64,000 nucleotides of DNA from Macrolepiota albuminosa (Eukaryota > Basidiomycota > Agaricomycetes > Agaricales > Agaricaceae), in NCBI GenBank assembly GCA_027475525.1, contig JAMWFC010000082.1, positions 1,488,001 to 1,552,000 of the forward strand, read 5' to 3'. The position numbers and the translations under genes are program-made. Each line of letters starts with the position of its first letter. The first letter of the stretch is position 1. The notes below the pieces were generated by a model that saw only the letters and a program-made list of their open reading frames with translations, had not been told where the DNA came from and did no database searches. Shown here piece by piece: positions 1-9,431 of this stretch.

Positions 1-1456
1 CATCTTTCATGGAATGGCTGAGATGGACCCAGTCAAGGTGGCTGGTGTAGCGGAGTGGCCAGAGCCTAAGAACAAGAAGGAGGTTCAGGCCTTCCTGGGT
101 TTTACCAACTTCTACCGGAGGTTTATTCAGGATTTCTCACACCATGCCCGGCCCCTCTTCGATCTCACCACTAAGGACACTCCTTGGCACTGGGATGCAG
201 CACAGCAGACAGCCTTTGACGCCCTCAAACAGGCAGTCACTTCAAAGCCTGTCCTTATATTCCCAGATGATGACTCTCCCTTCCATGTCGAAGCTGATAG
301 CTCAGATTTTGCTACTGGGGCCGTTCTCTCTCAACAGTCAAGGGAGGATGGTAAGTGGCATCCTGTGGCTTTCTACTCCAAGAGTCTCAATGCTGTGGAG
401 CAAAATTATGAGATCCATGACAAGGAGATGCTAGCTATCATTCGGTCATTTGAGGAGTGGCGACATTTCCTTGAGGGTGCCAGGCATAAATTCGAGGTGT
501 GGACTGATCACAAGAACTTAGAGTACTTTCAGACAGCCAAGAAACTTAACTGCTGACAGGCTTGATGGTCCTTGTATCTGGCCAACTTCGACTTCTCTCT
601 GCATCACAAACCTGGACGGAGCATGGGTAAGCCAGATGCGCTTTCTAGGCAAGCAGACCATGGTTCAGGAGCTAGTGACAATGACAACATTGTACTTCTG
701 AAGCCAGAACTATTTGCTATCCATGCTCTAGAAGGTGTGGTTGGCCAGGGAGAAGAAGTGAGCATCCTTCAAGACATCTGACAAGGTAACCAGGAGGGTG
801 CTCAAGAAGATCTGGTAGCTAAGGCTGCTATGGCCTTGCATGCTCGAGAGAAAACTGGAGTGAAGTTTGTCTGCACCAACGAGTGGTCTCTGGAGAATGG
901 TCTTCTCACCTTCTGGGGACGCATTTATGTTCCCAACCTGCCAGACCTCTGGAGGCAGATTGTGGAGCAGCATCATGACTCTCGAGTTGCAGGACATCCT
1001 GGCAGATGGAAGACACTGGAGCTGGTCTCGCAGAATTACTGGCAGCCTCAAATGTCATGGTATATTGACTCTTACACCTTCATCTGTGATCTTTGCCTTC
1101 AGACTAAGCCTTGTCGTCAGCCTCCTATGGGACAGCTTCATCTATTGCCTATCCCAGCTGAGCGTTGGAGTGTGGCCTCGGTAGACTTCATTGTTGAGTT
1201 ACCTGATTCTCATGAATATGATGCAATCATGGTGGTAGTAGATCTCTGTGGCAAGCGTGCTCATTTTATTTCAACACACACTACTTGTTCAGCCATGGAT
1301 GCAGCCAATTTGTACCGGAAGCATGTCTGGAAGCTCCATGGGTTGTCAGATGCTTATGTCTCAGACCGTGGACCTCAGTTTGTAGCAGAGTTTACTAGAG
1401 AACTGTATCGCCTCCTCCATGTCAAACTCCACACTTTTACAGCCTACCACCCCCAG
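1..1456 (+). pseudogene. Gypsy element A, 5' part of pol (RT end, RNase H, integrase), interrupted
   Basis: This is the pol gene of a Ty3/gypsy LTR retrotransposon and runs in from the left edge. The reading frame gives the end of reverse transcriptase (FLGFTNFYRRFI at about 90-130), an RT-type RNase H (VEADSSDFATGAVL, YSKSLNAVEQNYEIHDKEML) to about 540, and then integrase with its zinc-binding region and core (VDFIVELP near 1180, VSDRGPQFVAEF near 1355). It stops in the middle of the integrase at the motif TAYHPQ, where element B has inserted. In-frame TGA stops lie at 554-556, 563-565 and 779-781. Each sits where related proteins have arginine, so each fits a CGA to TGA change. The gene is dead; the remainder is at 12543-13393. 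Confidence 0.93.
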
Positions 1457-1629
1457 TGTAACGGAGTTACCCGTGTCACTAGCGTCAATGACGCTATAAT
1501 TGTTTAATATAGTATTATATAAGATAACATCTTGTTTTTGCACTAAGTACTAGTCAAATCCGATATTGCGGTCTGATTTAGCACTGTGTGAAATACACAG
1601 ATAGTTCTAGCTCATAACCCAAGGTTACA
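1457..1629 (+). repeat. 5' LTR of element B
   Basis: This is a 173-bp direct repeat of 12370-12542 with TG...CA ends. It differs from the 3' copy at six positions, all transitions, five of them at CpG/TpG/CpA sites. Confidence 0.95.
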
Positions 1630-1740
1630 TTTTTTTAAATCTTCTGCTATCGGCTTCAGACTCTAGGCTTGTTACCGACTAGGCAACTATCATCAAAACC
1701 TCTCGATTCTCTGTTGGCATCACGTCGAAAACATGTATCC

Positions 1741-2700
1741 ATGACTGGTTCTCTTGATCCGGACCCCCCTTTCCCAGCTGTAGACACAGGTGAACAACCT
1801 GTGTCTCAAGTGGGGAAGACGCAATCCGCGTCTGCATATCAACCCCCGCCAAAGCAGGATGAGAAGATACCTCGCGATGTCAGCGCGAGCTTTGGAATGC
1901 CTGGTGGGCTATCGGTATCACGGATGATGTCCATTGTACGACCTGGTGGTAAACCAGGAGAGAGATCTGCGGTTTCAGAAGTGTCGCTGCCAGCGAGCCA
2001 AATGCCTTCATTAATGTACCCGGTATTGCCCGAGAGCTCGTCAGCTCATTCTGAGGGTCAACCGGATATTACCCAGTACTCGGAATTGGTACAAGGCAGC
2101 GCGTTTGCGCATAGTACTCCCTTCCGGACTGTGCCTACTGAGCGGCATTTGGAATATGTGGCCGATGCTGCCACTGAACCGGGACCATCGTCGAGGACGA
2201 CACAAGGACAGGCACAAGGACCAGCAATAGTGGTCAGTAGGGAAGACAATGAGGTTGTAAGGTTGGAAAAGGCGTCAACAGCGCCTGGAATGCCAGAGTT
2301 GCACAGAAGAGCCGGCAAACAGCCGCAGGTGAGGCATGATGGCCTCAGGAGAGTTATGGACTTAGAGTCCGAGCTGGACTCCTCAGATGATGAGGAAAGC
2401 AAAAGGTCGCATTCGACCTTGTCTATCCAGCTACAGCTGGTGTTGGACCGATATCCATCGGTCACAAAGGAATCGACGCGAAAGCGTCTGCAGCTTTATG
2501 TAGTAAAGCACTTACAATTGCTGGTTGCTAGGAGCCACGATGTACCTCGTGCAGATTCGAATGAATATATCGAATTGTTTGTGTGTATCTTCGAACTCAA
2601 AGTGGTAGAATACCTTAAGCGCAAAGCGGCGCGAGGGTCAGCAGTCTCAACGGCTACTCCAGCCGATTCAGTAGAATGTGAGATGAGTGTGCGCCGATGA
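1741..2700 (+). CDS. Element B ORF1, N-terminal part of Gag region
   Basis: The frame is open from before the first ATG (1741) to a TGA at 2698-2700, about 319 codons. The protein is rich in proline, serine and charged residues and I recognise no domain. It lies in the same reading frame as the gag and pol ORFs downstream. The closing TGA follows two arginine codons and could be a former CGA, so ORF1 may originally have been the N-terminus of one Gag-Pol polyprotein. Function beyond the Gag position is unknown. Confidence 0.6.
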   Translation: MTGSLDPDPPFPAVDTGEQPVSQVGKTQSASAYQPPPKQDEKIPRDVSASFGMPGGLSVSRMMSIVRPGGKPGERSAVSEVSLPASQMPSLMYPVLPESSSAHSEGQPDITQYSELVQGSAFAHSTPFRTVPTERHLEYVADAATEPGPSSRTTQGQAQGPAIVVSREDNEVVRLEKASTAPGMPELHRRAGKQPQVRHDGLRRVMDLESELDSSDDEESKRSHSTLSIQLQLVLDRYPSVTKESTRKRLQLYVVKHLQLLVARSHDVPRADSNEYIELFVCIFELKVVEYLKRKAARGSAVSTATPADSVECEMSVRR

Positions 2701-2721
2701 GCGCCATTAATCGCGGACGTG

Positions 2722-4182
2722 ATGGAATTGCTCAATGCGCCTCGTCAGGCTAATGAGTCTCAGCAAGACTACGTTTGGCGTCAGAACACCGCAAACCGTC
2801 AACGCATTGTTAGCGGAGTGCCTCAGCAGGCATTGTCTGAGGTAGAAACTGTGACGACGACTCCGGCAGAGCCAGAGGCACTGCTTGCAGTACAGGAGGT
2901 TAAAACACCTCGTAAGCAAGTCACAATCAAGGAAGAGGTGGACGAAGTCCACATTCTTGAAGAGCAGACGCGACCACGATGCATAGTACGACGCGTCCAC
3001 CTAGTGGACAACTGGAATGAACGTGTCAATTACCAGAGAATACGCAACCAGGACTTGCGTGATCATGGTGAGTTGTTAATTGATGACCAGGGAGTAGCCT
3101 TTGAAGGGTGTGAGGGTGTAACGCCTGTTGATGATATGCGGCGACAATTCGCAGCTCGAACAGCTGAACCAGACAGAGGTTCGGGTGGTAGTGATGATAG
3201 TAGTCACTACGAACGGAGGGAGCCAAGTCGTCGCAATAACGACAGTGGAGAGCGTGATCGCAGAAATAACGATCGAGCTGATGATAATCGTCATGATAGT
3301 GGCAGGCAGGCTGGTGGAATACCAGCAGAACAACAAGTGAGGCAAGCGCCCACTCCCCGGCCAGAAAGAGCGGCCAATGAGCACCTATTTTGCAGTCCTC
3401 AGGCATTTTCAATGCCCGCACCTCATGAATTGCATGAAACTACGCCGGGAATGAATGAAGCGGTCAGGATCCATATGGATCATATGCATGACCGCCTCAC
3501 TCGTCTGGTGGATGACTCCCTTGGAGTCAGATTTAAGTTCCCTGCTGGGGTAAGTCCCCGTAAATCCGATGGTAAGCACATACGTGCGTATGCCGGAGGA
3601 CATAGGTTCTCCCAACTGGAGGACTGGGCCATGGACATGTGCTACCACCTTGCAGCATGCTGCTACGGTGGAGACAACATGGACCAGGAAAGGATATTCG
3701 TGCTACACGAATTTATGGAGGGAGAGGCTCAGAATTGGTTCCGTCACCATGTTCTCCACATCAATCACGACAAACCGCATTGGACATTCAAAGAAGTCCT
3801 GATAGGACTGTACAATCGTTTCGTCAATGCTGCTACAATGCAGGAAGCTCGTGATGCCTTTAGAAAGGCAGTGTATGACGCTAAGACTGGCGTCCAGACC
3901 TTTTATGATGACCTGGTGGGTCATGCACAGAATATGGCCGTCTATCCAGATGAATATACTATTCGCGAGACATTCCTGGACGGAATACCAGCAGACATGA
4001 GACGAGCGTTGATACGCGACGACAATCTGTCTCCAGAGGTCAATACTGTGACCGAGTTCTTGGTGTATGCCATACGTTATGAGCAGTCAACACGGACTGC
4101 AAACCATTATGAGCAGCAGAGCTCCCGCCAAGGAACCGTGAACTGTCAGGCAGTGAAGGTGGGAACCTTCCTGGCCAAGTAG
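2722..4182 (+). CDS. Element B Gag, retrotransposon capsid region
   Basis: The ORF is open from ATG 2722 to TAG 4180-4182. An N-terminal charged, disordered half (Arg/Asp/Asn-rich around 3170-3320) is followed by a helical region resembling the retrotransposon Gag/capsid domain (EFMEGEAQNWFRHHV near 3711, then FYDDLVGHAQNM and FLDGIPADMRRAL). Gag would form the cytoplasmic particle that packages element RNA. It shares frame with ORF1 before it and the zinc-knuckle ORF after it. The TAG separating it from the next ORF could be a former CAG. Confidence 0.8.
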   Translation: MELLNAPRQANESQQDYVWRQNTANRQRIVSGVPQQALSEVETVTTTPAEPEALLAVQEVKTPRKQVTIKEEVDEVHILEEQTRPRCIVRRVHLVDNWNERVNYQRIRNQDLRDHGELLIDDQGVAFEGCEGVTPVDDMRRQFAARTAEPDRGSGGSDDSSHYERREPSRRNNDSGERDRRNNDRADDNRHDSGRQAGGIPAEQQVRQAPTPRPERAANEHLFCSPQAFSMPAPHELHETTPGMNEAVRIHMDHMHDRLTRLVDDSLGVRFKFPAGVSPRKSDGKHIRAYAGGHRFSQLEDWAMDMCYHLAACCYGGDNMDQERIFVLHEFMEGEAQNWFRHHVLHINHDKPHWTFKEVLIGLYNRFVNAATMQEARDAFRKAVYDAKTGVQTFYDDLVGHAQNMAVYPDEYTIRETFLDGIPADMRRALIRDDNLSPEVNTVTEFLVYAIRYEQSTRTANHYEQQSSRQGTVNCQAVKVGTFLAK

Positions 4183-4188
4183 ACAGAG

Positions 4189-5238
4189 ATGGAGAACAAT
4201 TGCAACCCGCGATTCATTGTTCGCAAGACAATCCCTGGAGGCCAACGGCCTCGATCGAAACCTGCTGGACAATTGCCAGCGAAGGACAGTCGACCCTTTT
4301 TGGGTCAGAATCAAGTAGCACCAAGAGGAGTGGTGGTGCCTGCAGCACGTATAGCGGGCAAAACTGCTGGAGTTCCAGGAGTGGGCCAGAGAAGGCCTGC
4401 CGGGGACCCCTCAGCGTGCTACAATTGTGGCAGGAGCGGGCATTTCGCTAAGGAGTGTCCCGCCCCTCCTAAGGCACACATCCAAGCAGCCCATATGGCT
4501 GCGGCACCGAGCGATGTCGTCAGTGATGACAAGGACAATGAGATCATTGACGAAATCGAGGAGGAGCCGCAAGTAGAGGCTGACGGGTCAGAAGTGGATG
4601 ACGCCGAGAGCGTCCAGATTGATGGCAACAAATACGTCGCAGTGGACGTCTATGACAGCGACTATTACGCTCGTGATGACGAGGAAGAACACCTGTTTGC
4701 ACTGACTGAGTGCCGTGGAGATCAGCGCGTCCGAATGAGACGCGTAACCCTGCAGAAGGCAACTAATAAGTTGCAGAGGCCACGCTATACTCCAGAGGAG
4801 AAGGAGTGCTTGGTCACGTATGTGGATGTCAATGGACATCTGGCATGGACATTGTGGGACTCTGGGAGTACCACCATGGGCATTACGCCCCAGTTTGCTC
4901 ACGTCAACGCGATTCGCGTTCATGAACTGGAGGAGCTGCTGATGCTCCAGCTGGGGACTGTAGGGAGTCGCGCCATGGTGCAGTTTGATGCGGAAGTGAA
5001 AATAAAGACGTCAAGGACGTCGACGAAAGAGTATGTGGATATAGTGAATTTTGATCGCTATGATATGATTATCGGTACGCCGTTCATGCGTAAGAACAAG
5101 GTGTCGCTGGACTTCGTGAACAACATGGTCGTTGTGAATGGTACGCCTGTGAAGGCGGAAAAAGTTGTGCTAAACGACACAGATGGTTGGTTGAGGCGCT
5201 ATCGCGCGACTGAAAAGCGGCGTGATGAACGCAACTGA
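4189..5238 (+). CDS. Element B nucleocapsid zinc knuckle and aspartic protease
   Basis: A CCHC zinc knuckle (CYNCGRSGHFAKEC, 4417-4458) marks the nucleocapsid part, which binds RNA. After an acidic linker comes a retropepsin-like domain: LWDSGSTTMGI near 4855 carries the D-S-G catalytic motif and YDMIIGTPFM near 5060 the second conserved strand. The protease would cleave the Gag-Pol precursor. The ORF ends at TGA 5236-5238, again a possible former CGA, with the same frame continuing into reverse transcriptase. Confidence 0.85.
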   Translation: MENNCNPRFIVRKTIPGGQRPRSKPAGQLPAKDSRPFLGQNQVAPRGVVVPAARIAGKTAGVPGVGQRRPAGDPSACYNCGRSGHFAKECPAPPKAHIQAAHMAAAPSDVVSDDKDNEIIDEIEEEPQVEADGSEVDDAESVQIDGNKYVAVDVYDSDYYARDDEEEHLFALTECRGDQRVRMRRVTLQKATNKLQRPRYTPEEKECLVTYVDVNGHLAWTLWDSGSTTMGITPQFAHVNAIRVHELEELLMLQLGTVGSRAMVQFDAEVKIKTSRTSTKEYVDIVNFDRYDMIIGTPFMRKNKVSLDFVNNMVVVNGTPVKAEKVVLNDTDGWLRRYRATEKRRDERN

Positions 5239-5268
5239 CTAGATGGTCGCAGAGCGACTGTACAGGAG

Positions 5269-8200
5269 GTGGAGGACGAACAGGTCCCACCAAAAAGCCT
5301 GCCGGCAGACTCGCCGGCTGTACTAATGTCTGAGGAAGAGTTCCAAGGAACTCTGAAAAAGGGGAAGCACCCGGATGAGCCTAAGCAGGCTGTACAATGC
5401 AAGAATGAGGATGGTAAACGCGTGGTGAAGTCGCTGGAATGTCAGCCAACTAGCTCTCAAGTGAAAGTTGAGGATCTCGTCAAGGATGAGGCATATAGTA
5501 TGATGGGAACTGTGGGGAGCACTAGGTCACTAATGGATCGACCAGTGCCTCGGCCAGGAGTGCAATGGGCGTATGACCCACGTATGCCACAAGAGTGGAA
5601 CGAATTGGTGGCGTCAATGGTGACGCAGACTATGGGAAGGGTGCAGGCGACCCAGACGGGGGAAGTGTACCGTCATGCACGAGAGGACGAGATATCCAAA
5701 CCAGTAGATATCGTACTGGATGGGCTCTCGTTGAAAGCGAGAAGTGTGCAGTCATCGTCAAGTACGACGAGAGTGGTGGGTAGACAACCCGTTGTAAGGT
5801 TGAACCCAGGAGATCTCACAGAAGAGCACGTACATGCCTTATGGGAGCGATTTGAACTAAAGGTTCAGCTGCGTGTAGCATGCATAGTAAAAGGGAAAAG
5901 TAAGGCTATGAGCCTTACAGAGGAAGATATTCCTCGACTGCGCCAGCAATGGCAACAAGAGTTCGCGGATATTGTCAATGGAACGAAGGAAGAGCTTCCT
6001 CCGTGGCGGGAGGTTAATCATGAGATTAACCTCATTGACAATACCAAGCAGTACAAATACCATTTGCCTCGCTGCCTGCGAGCACTACAAGATCAACTTC
6101 GTGAAAAGACGAATAGATATATAAACGCAAAGTGGTGGGAACCACGACCAGCGGTGCAAGCTGCACCATTACTGTGTATTCCCAAAAAGGATGGGACATT
6201 AAGAACTGCATTGGATGCACGACAGCGCAATGATAATACAGTCAAGGATGTGACGCCTCTTCCAGATCAGGAAGTAATACGAGAAGATGTCGCGACAGCA
6301 AAGTATAGGTCAAAAATCGACCTCACAGACGCGTATGAACAGGTTTGCATACGCGAAGAAGATATACCGAAGACGCTGTTCTCATCCCTGATGGGGACAT
6401 TCGTGAGTAACATCATGCAGATAGGTGATTGTAATGCACCAGCGACATTTCAGAGGTTAATGACCTCAATCTTCCGAGATGTAATCGGGAAGTTTATACA
6501 CGTCTATCTAGACGATATATTTATCTTTTCGGACTCCATTGAGGAGCATGAGAAGCACCTACGAGTCATATTTGAATGACTACGGAAGGCCAGTCTCTAT
6601 CTCAAATGGAAGAAGTGCGAGTTGTACGCAACTAGTATTGACTGCCTCGGTCACGTCATTGACGAGAAAGGTATTCATCCGGACATGGATAAGCTCGATT
6701 GAATCCGAGAGTGGCGTACTCCACGCACATATAATGATATCCAACAGTTTGTTGGACTTGTCAACTATATTGGCAACTTCTTGCCAGACATCACGGCCTA
6801 TACAGGGCCACTAATGGCCATGATCCAAAATGGGTCCCCTTTTCACTGGATACCGCTGCATCAGCGGTGCTTTGAGATGATTAAGCGCATATGCGTGAAG
6901 ACACCAGTCATCCGGCCAATTGATCCACGTATCGATGAGCCCATCTGGCTCATATGCGATGCATCGAAGACTGGGGTTGGGGCCATGTTTGGCCAAGGCA
7001 AGACGTGGCAGACTTGCCGACCAGCGGGGTTTATGTCCCGTAAATTCACTGCTGCCCAGCAGAATTATGCTGTACACGAGTTAGAAACACTCGCTATCCT
7101 GGAAGCCCTCCTAAAATGGGAGGATAAACTGATGGGATACAAGATCCATATCATTACGGATCACAAAGCACTAGAGTTTTTCAAGACTCAGGTGCACCTA
7201 TCTCCGTGACAACGTCACTGGATCGACTACATGTCGCGGTACCAGTTCGACATCACCTATGTGAAGGGTGAATTGAACAAAGTCGCAGACTGCCTGTCTC
7301 GATATTTTGAGAGTGATACTCGAGATGACGTCCATGACGCGCATGACTATGTCCAGGCAGACAAACGTATTGACCCCGAGGGCGAAGATTTGCCCCTGCA
7401 TTGGTTCCACGAAATCAAGGAACATAGGGTCGAACTATGCACCATGTGAGCGCAGGAAACATGTTGCAGTGAGCGACTGCACGAACAGCGAGAAACTTGC
7501 AATATCGAAGCCCAGGTGTTGCTGGAGCATGAGGCCCCTCAGCTTTGTGAAGAGACGAGGCAAGAGGTGCCTACGAGAGGTACTGAGATGATGCTCCAGC
7601 AAGCACTGGAGTCACAAGACCATATTCCTGCACCGGCTGACCTAGGCAATGCGCAGTTCTGCACACGTATTCAACAGGGATACAGAGATGATAATCTCTT
7701 TGTAGAGATTCTGAACAATATCCAAGCGCACCCGCACTTCAAGGTGGAGCAACAGCTCATCTACCTTATCAGACCCACGGGGTCCAAAGTCATCTGCATC
7801 CCCCGGGAGAGGTCTTCAAGGTGGAGCAACAGCTCATCTACCTTATCAGACCCACGGGGTCCAAAGTCATCTGCATCCCCCGGGAGAGGTCGTTGATTAC
7901 GACTATCCTGGACCAGGCCCACACAGTGGTGGGCCACTTCGGAACTCAGAAAACACTGGACTATGTGCGACGCTGGTACTGGTGGCCGCAAATGGCCAAG
8001 AAGACGAGCCAGTTCTGCTCAACATGCGAGCAATGTCAACAGTTGAAAGTATCGACTCTGAAGCCACCAGGAAAGCTGCACTTGCTACCCATACCAGTCA
8101 AACCCTGGGACTCGATCGGGATGGACTTTATAGGTCCGTTCCCTGAGTCGAAGAGTTTTAACTACCTTTGGGTAGTGATCTGCAGAATGACCAGTATGGT

Positions 8201-9203
8201 CCATCTCATTCCGGTGAGAACCACCATGACAGCATCAGACTTGTCGTGGATCTATCTCAAGGAGATAGTGCGCCTCCATGGATTGCCAAGTTCGATCATA
8301 AGCGATCGAGATGCTAAATTCACTTCCAAGTGGTGGAAGGAGTTGCACAAACTGCTAGGAGCAAAGTTGCTCATGTCGACATTGTTTCATCCGCAAATGG
8401 ATGGTCAAACAGAACGTGCGAATAGAAATATCGCACAGATATTGCGAGCATTCGTACGTCCTGATCAGAAGGACTGGGTGGATAGATGCCCACTTGTGGA
8501 ATTCGCGATAAACGTGAGCATATCAGAGACTACAGGGTATTCACCCTTTGAGCTCAACAATGGCTACATGCCATCCATGATTCGTGAACTTCGTACGGAC
8601 AAAGCTATTCATGTGGGAGTAAAGCAGTTTGCGCGTAACGCGCTAGAGAACTTGGCAGATGCCCATGATGTGATTATAGAATCGCGCGTATGGCAAACCA
8701 AACATGCGAATAATCGCAGACGTGATGAGCCAGACATCGAGAAAGGGAACCTAGTGTACCTTTCTACGAAGAACTTGAACCTGCCGAAAGGCAGAGCGAG
8801 TAAGTTGTGTCCAAAGTGGATTGGACCGTATAAGGTCCTTGAAGCGGAGCCAAGCACGTCTAACTACGTGCTGGAACTACCCCATGCGCTGCAAGCGCGC
8901 AGGATAGTTCCCAAGTTTCATGTGTTGCTATTGCAACCGTATATGGCCAGTAGTGATGCGCTCTTTCCTAATCGCGCAACTCTGGAGCCGTATGATTTTG
9001 GAACTGGTAATGACCAGGAGTGGTTTGTAGATGACCTGATAGGTCATCGTTGGACAAGAGGAAGCCTCGAATTCGAGGTAAGGTGGAGCTTAGGTGATAC
9101 TACCTGGGAACCGCTAGTAAACTGCAAAGACCTTGCAGCGATGGACAGGTATCTAGAGCTGCAGGGCGTGAAACGCCTTCAGCAGCTAGCAAAATGCGCG
9201 TAA
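5269..9203 (+). pseudogene. Element B Pol: reverse transcriptase, RNase H, integrase, chromodomain-like end
   Basis: The RT domain shows LLCIPKKDGTLR, DLTDAYEQVCI and the catalytic YLDD box (6505-6516). RNase H follows (LICDASKTGVGAMFGQ near 6950, ITDHKALEFF near 7154). The integrase has an H-H-C-C zinc region (HTVVGHFGTQ, CSTCEQC near 8020) and core residues in IGMDFIGPFP, ISDRDAKF and DGQTERANR. A chromodomain-like segment closes the protein (FEVRWSLGDTTWEPL near 9072), as in chromoviruses. The frame is broken by TGA at 6577, 6700, 7207 and 7447, each readable as a lost CGA, and by a 77-bp duplication at 7737-7890. Collapsing that duplication puts the integrase back in frame with RT and RNase H. 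Confidence 0.92.
7737..7890. repeat. 77-bp perfect tandem duplication 1
   Basis: Copies 7737-7813 and 7814-7890 lie in element B pol. They shift the pol frame; one copy removed restores it. Confidence 0.95.
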
Positions 9204-9250
9204 TGCACGTGTGGTGGTGGAATGTGGACGAAGTCCACTTTGATTGCCGG

Positions 9251-9431
9251 TAACTAACCAGGTGGCCACTAAGTGTGGCTGTGATTGTAACTGTTTATGC
9301 GATTATGATCGCCAACGCGGCGCCGGGTGGTGTGTGTTTGTGGTTGTTTACACCACTGGCGGAGTTGGGAGATTGTTTTTTTTTCTTTCTCTCCTCAGTC
9401 CCAATACACGTAGTCTACGTGTTGCTTTAAA
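9251..9431 (+). promoter_or_regulatory. Splice-acceptor-like tract before the extra ORF of element B
   Basis: About 228 bases separate pol from the extra ORF. They contain a long pyrimidine run (9375-9396) ending in CTCCTCAG (AG at 9397-9398), a textbook 3' splice site, 33 bases before the ATG at 9432. A GTAACT donor-like sequence lies at 9251. This would allow the downstream ORF to be made from a spliced RNA; it is inferred from sequence only. Confidence 0.45.

Noticed and set aside
1630..1660. tRNA primer-binding site after the 5' LTR of element B
   Set aside because: The bases after the LTR are T-rich and match no tRNA 3' end that I can recognise.
1669..1740. Start of element B ORF1 at 1669
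   Set aside because: The codon at 1669 is TTG; the first ATG in the frame is 1741.
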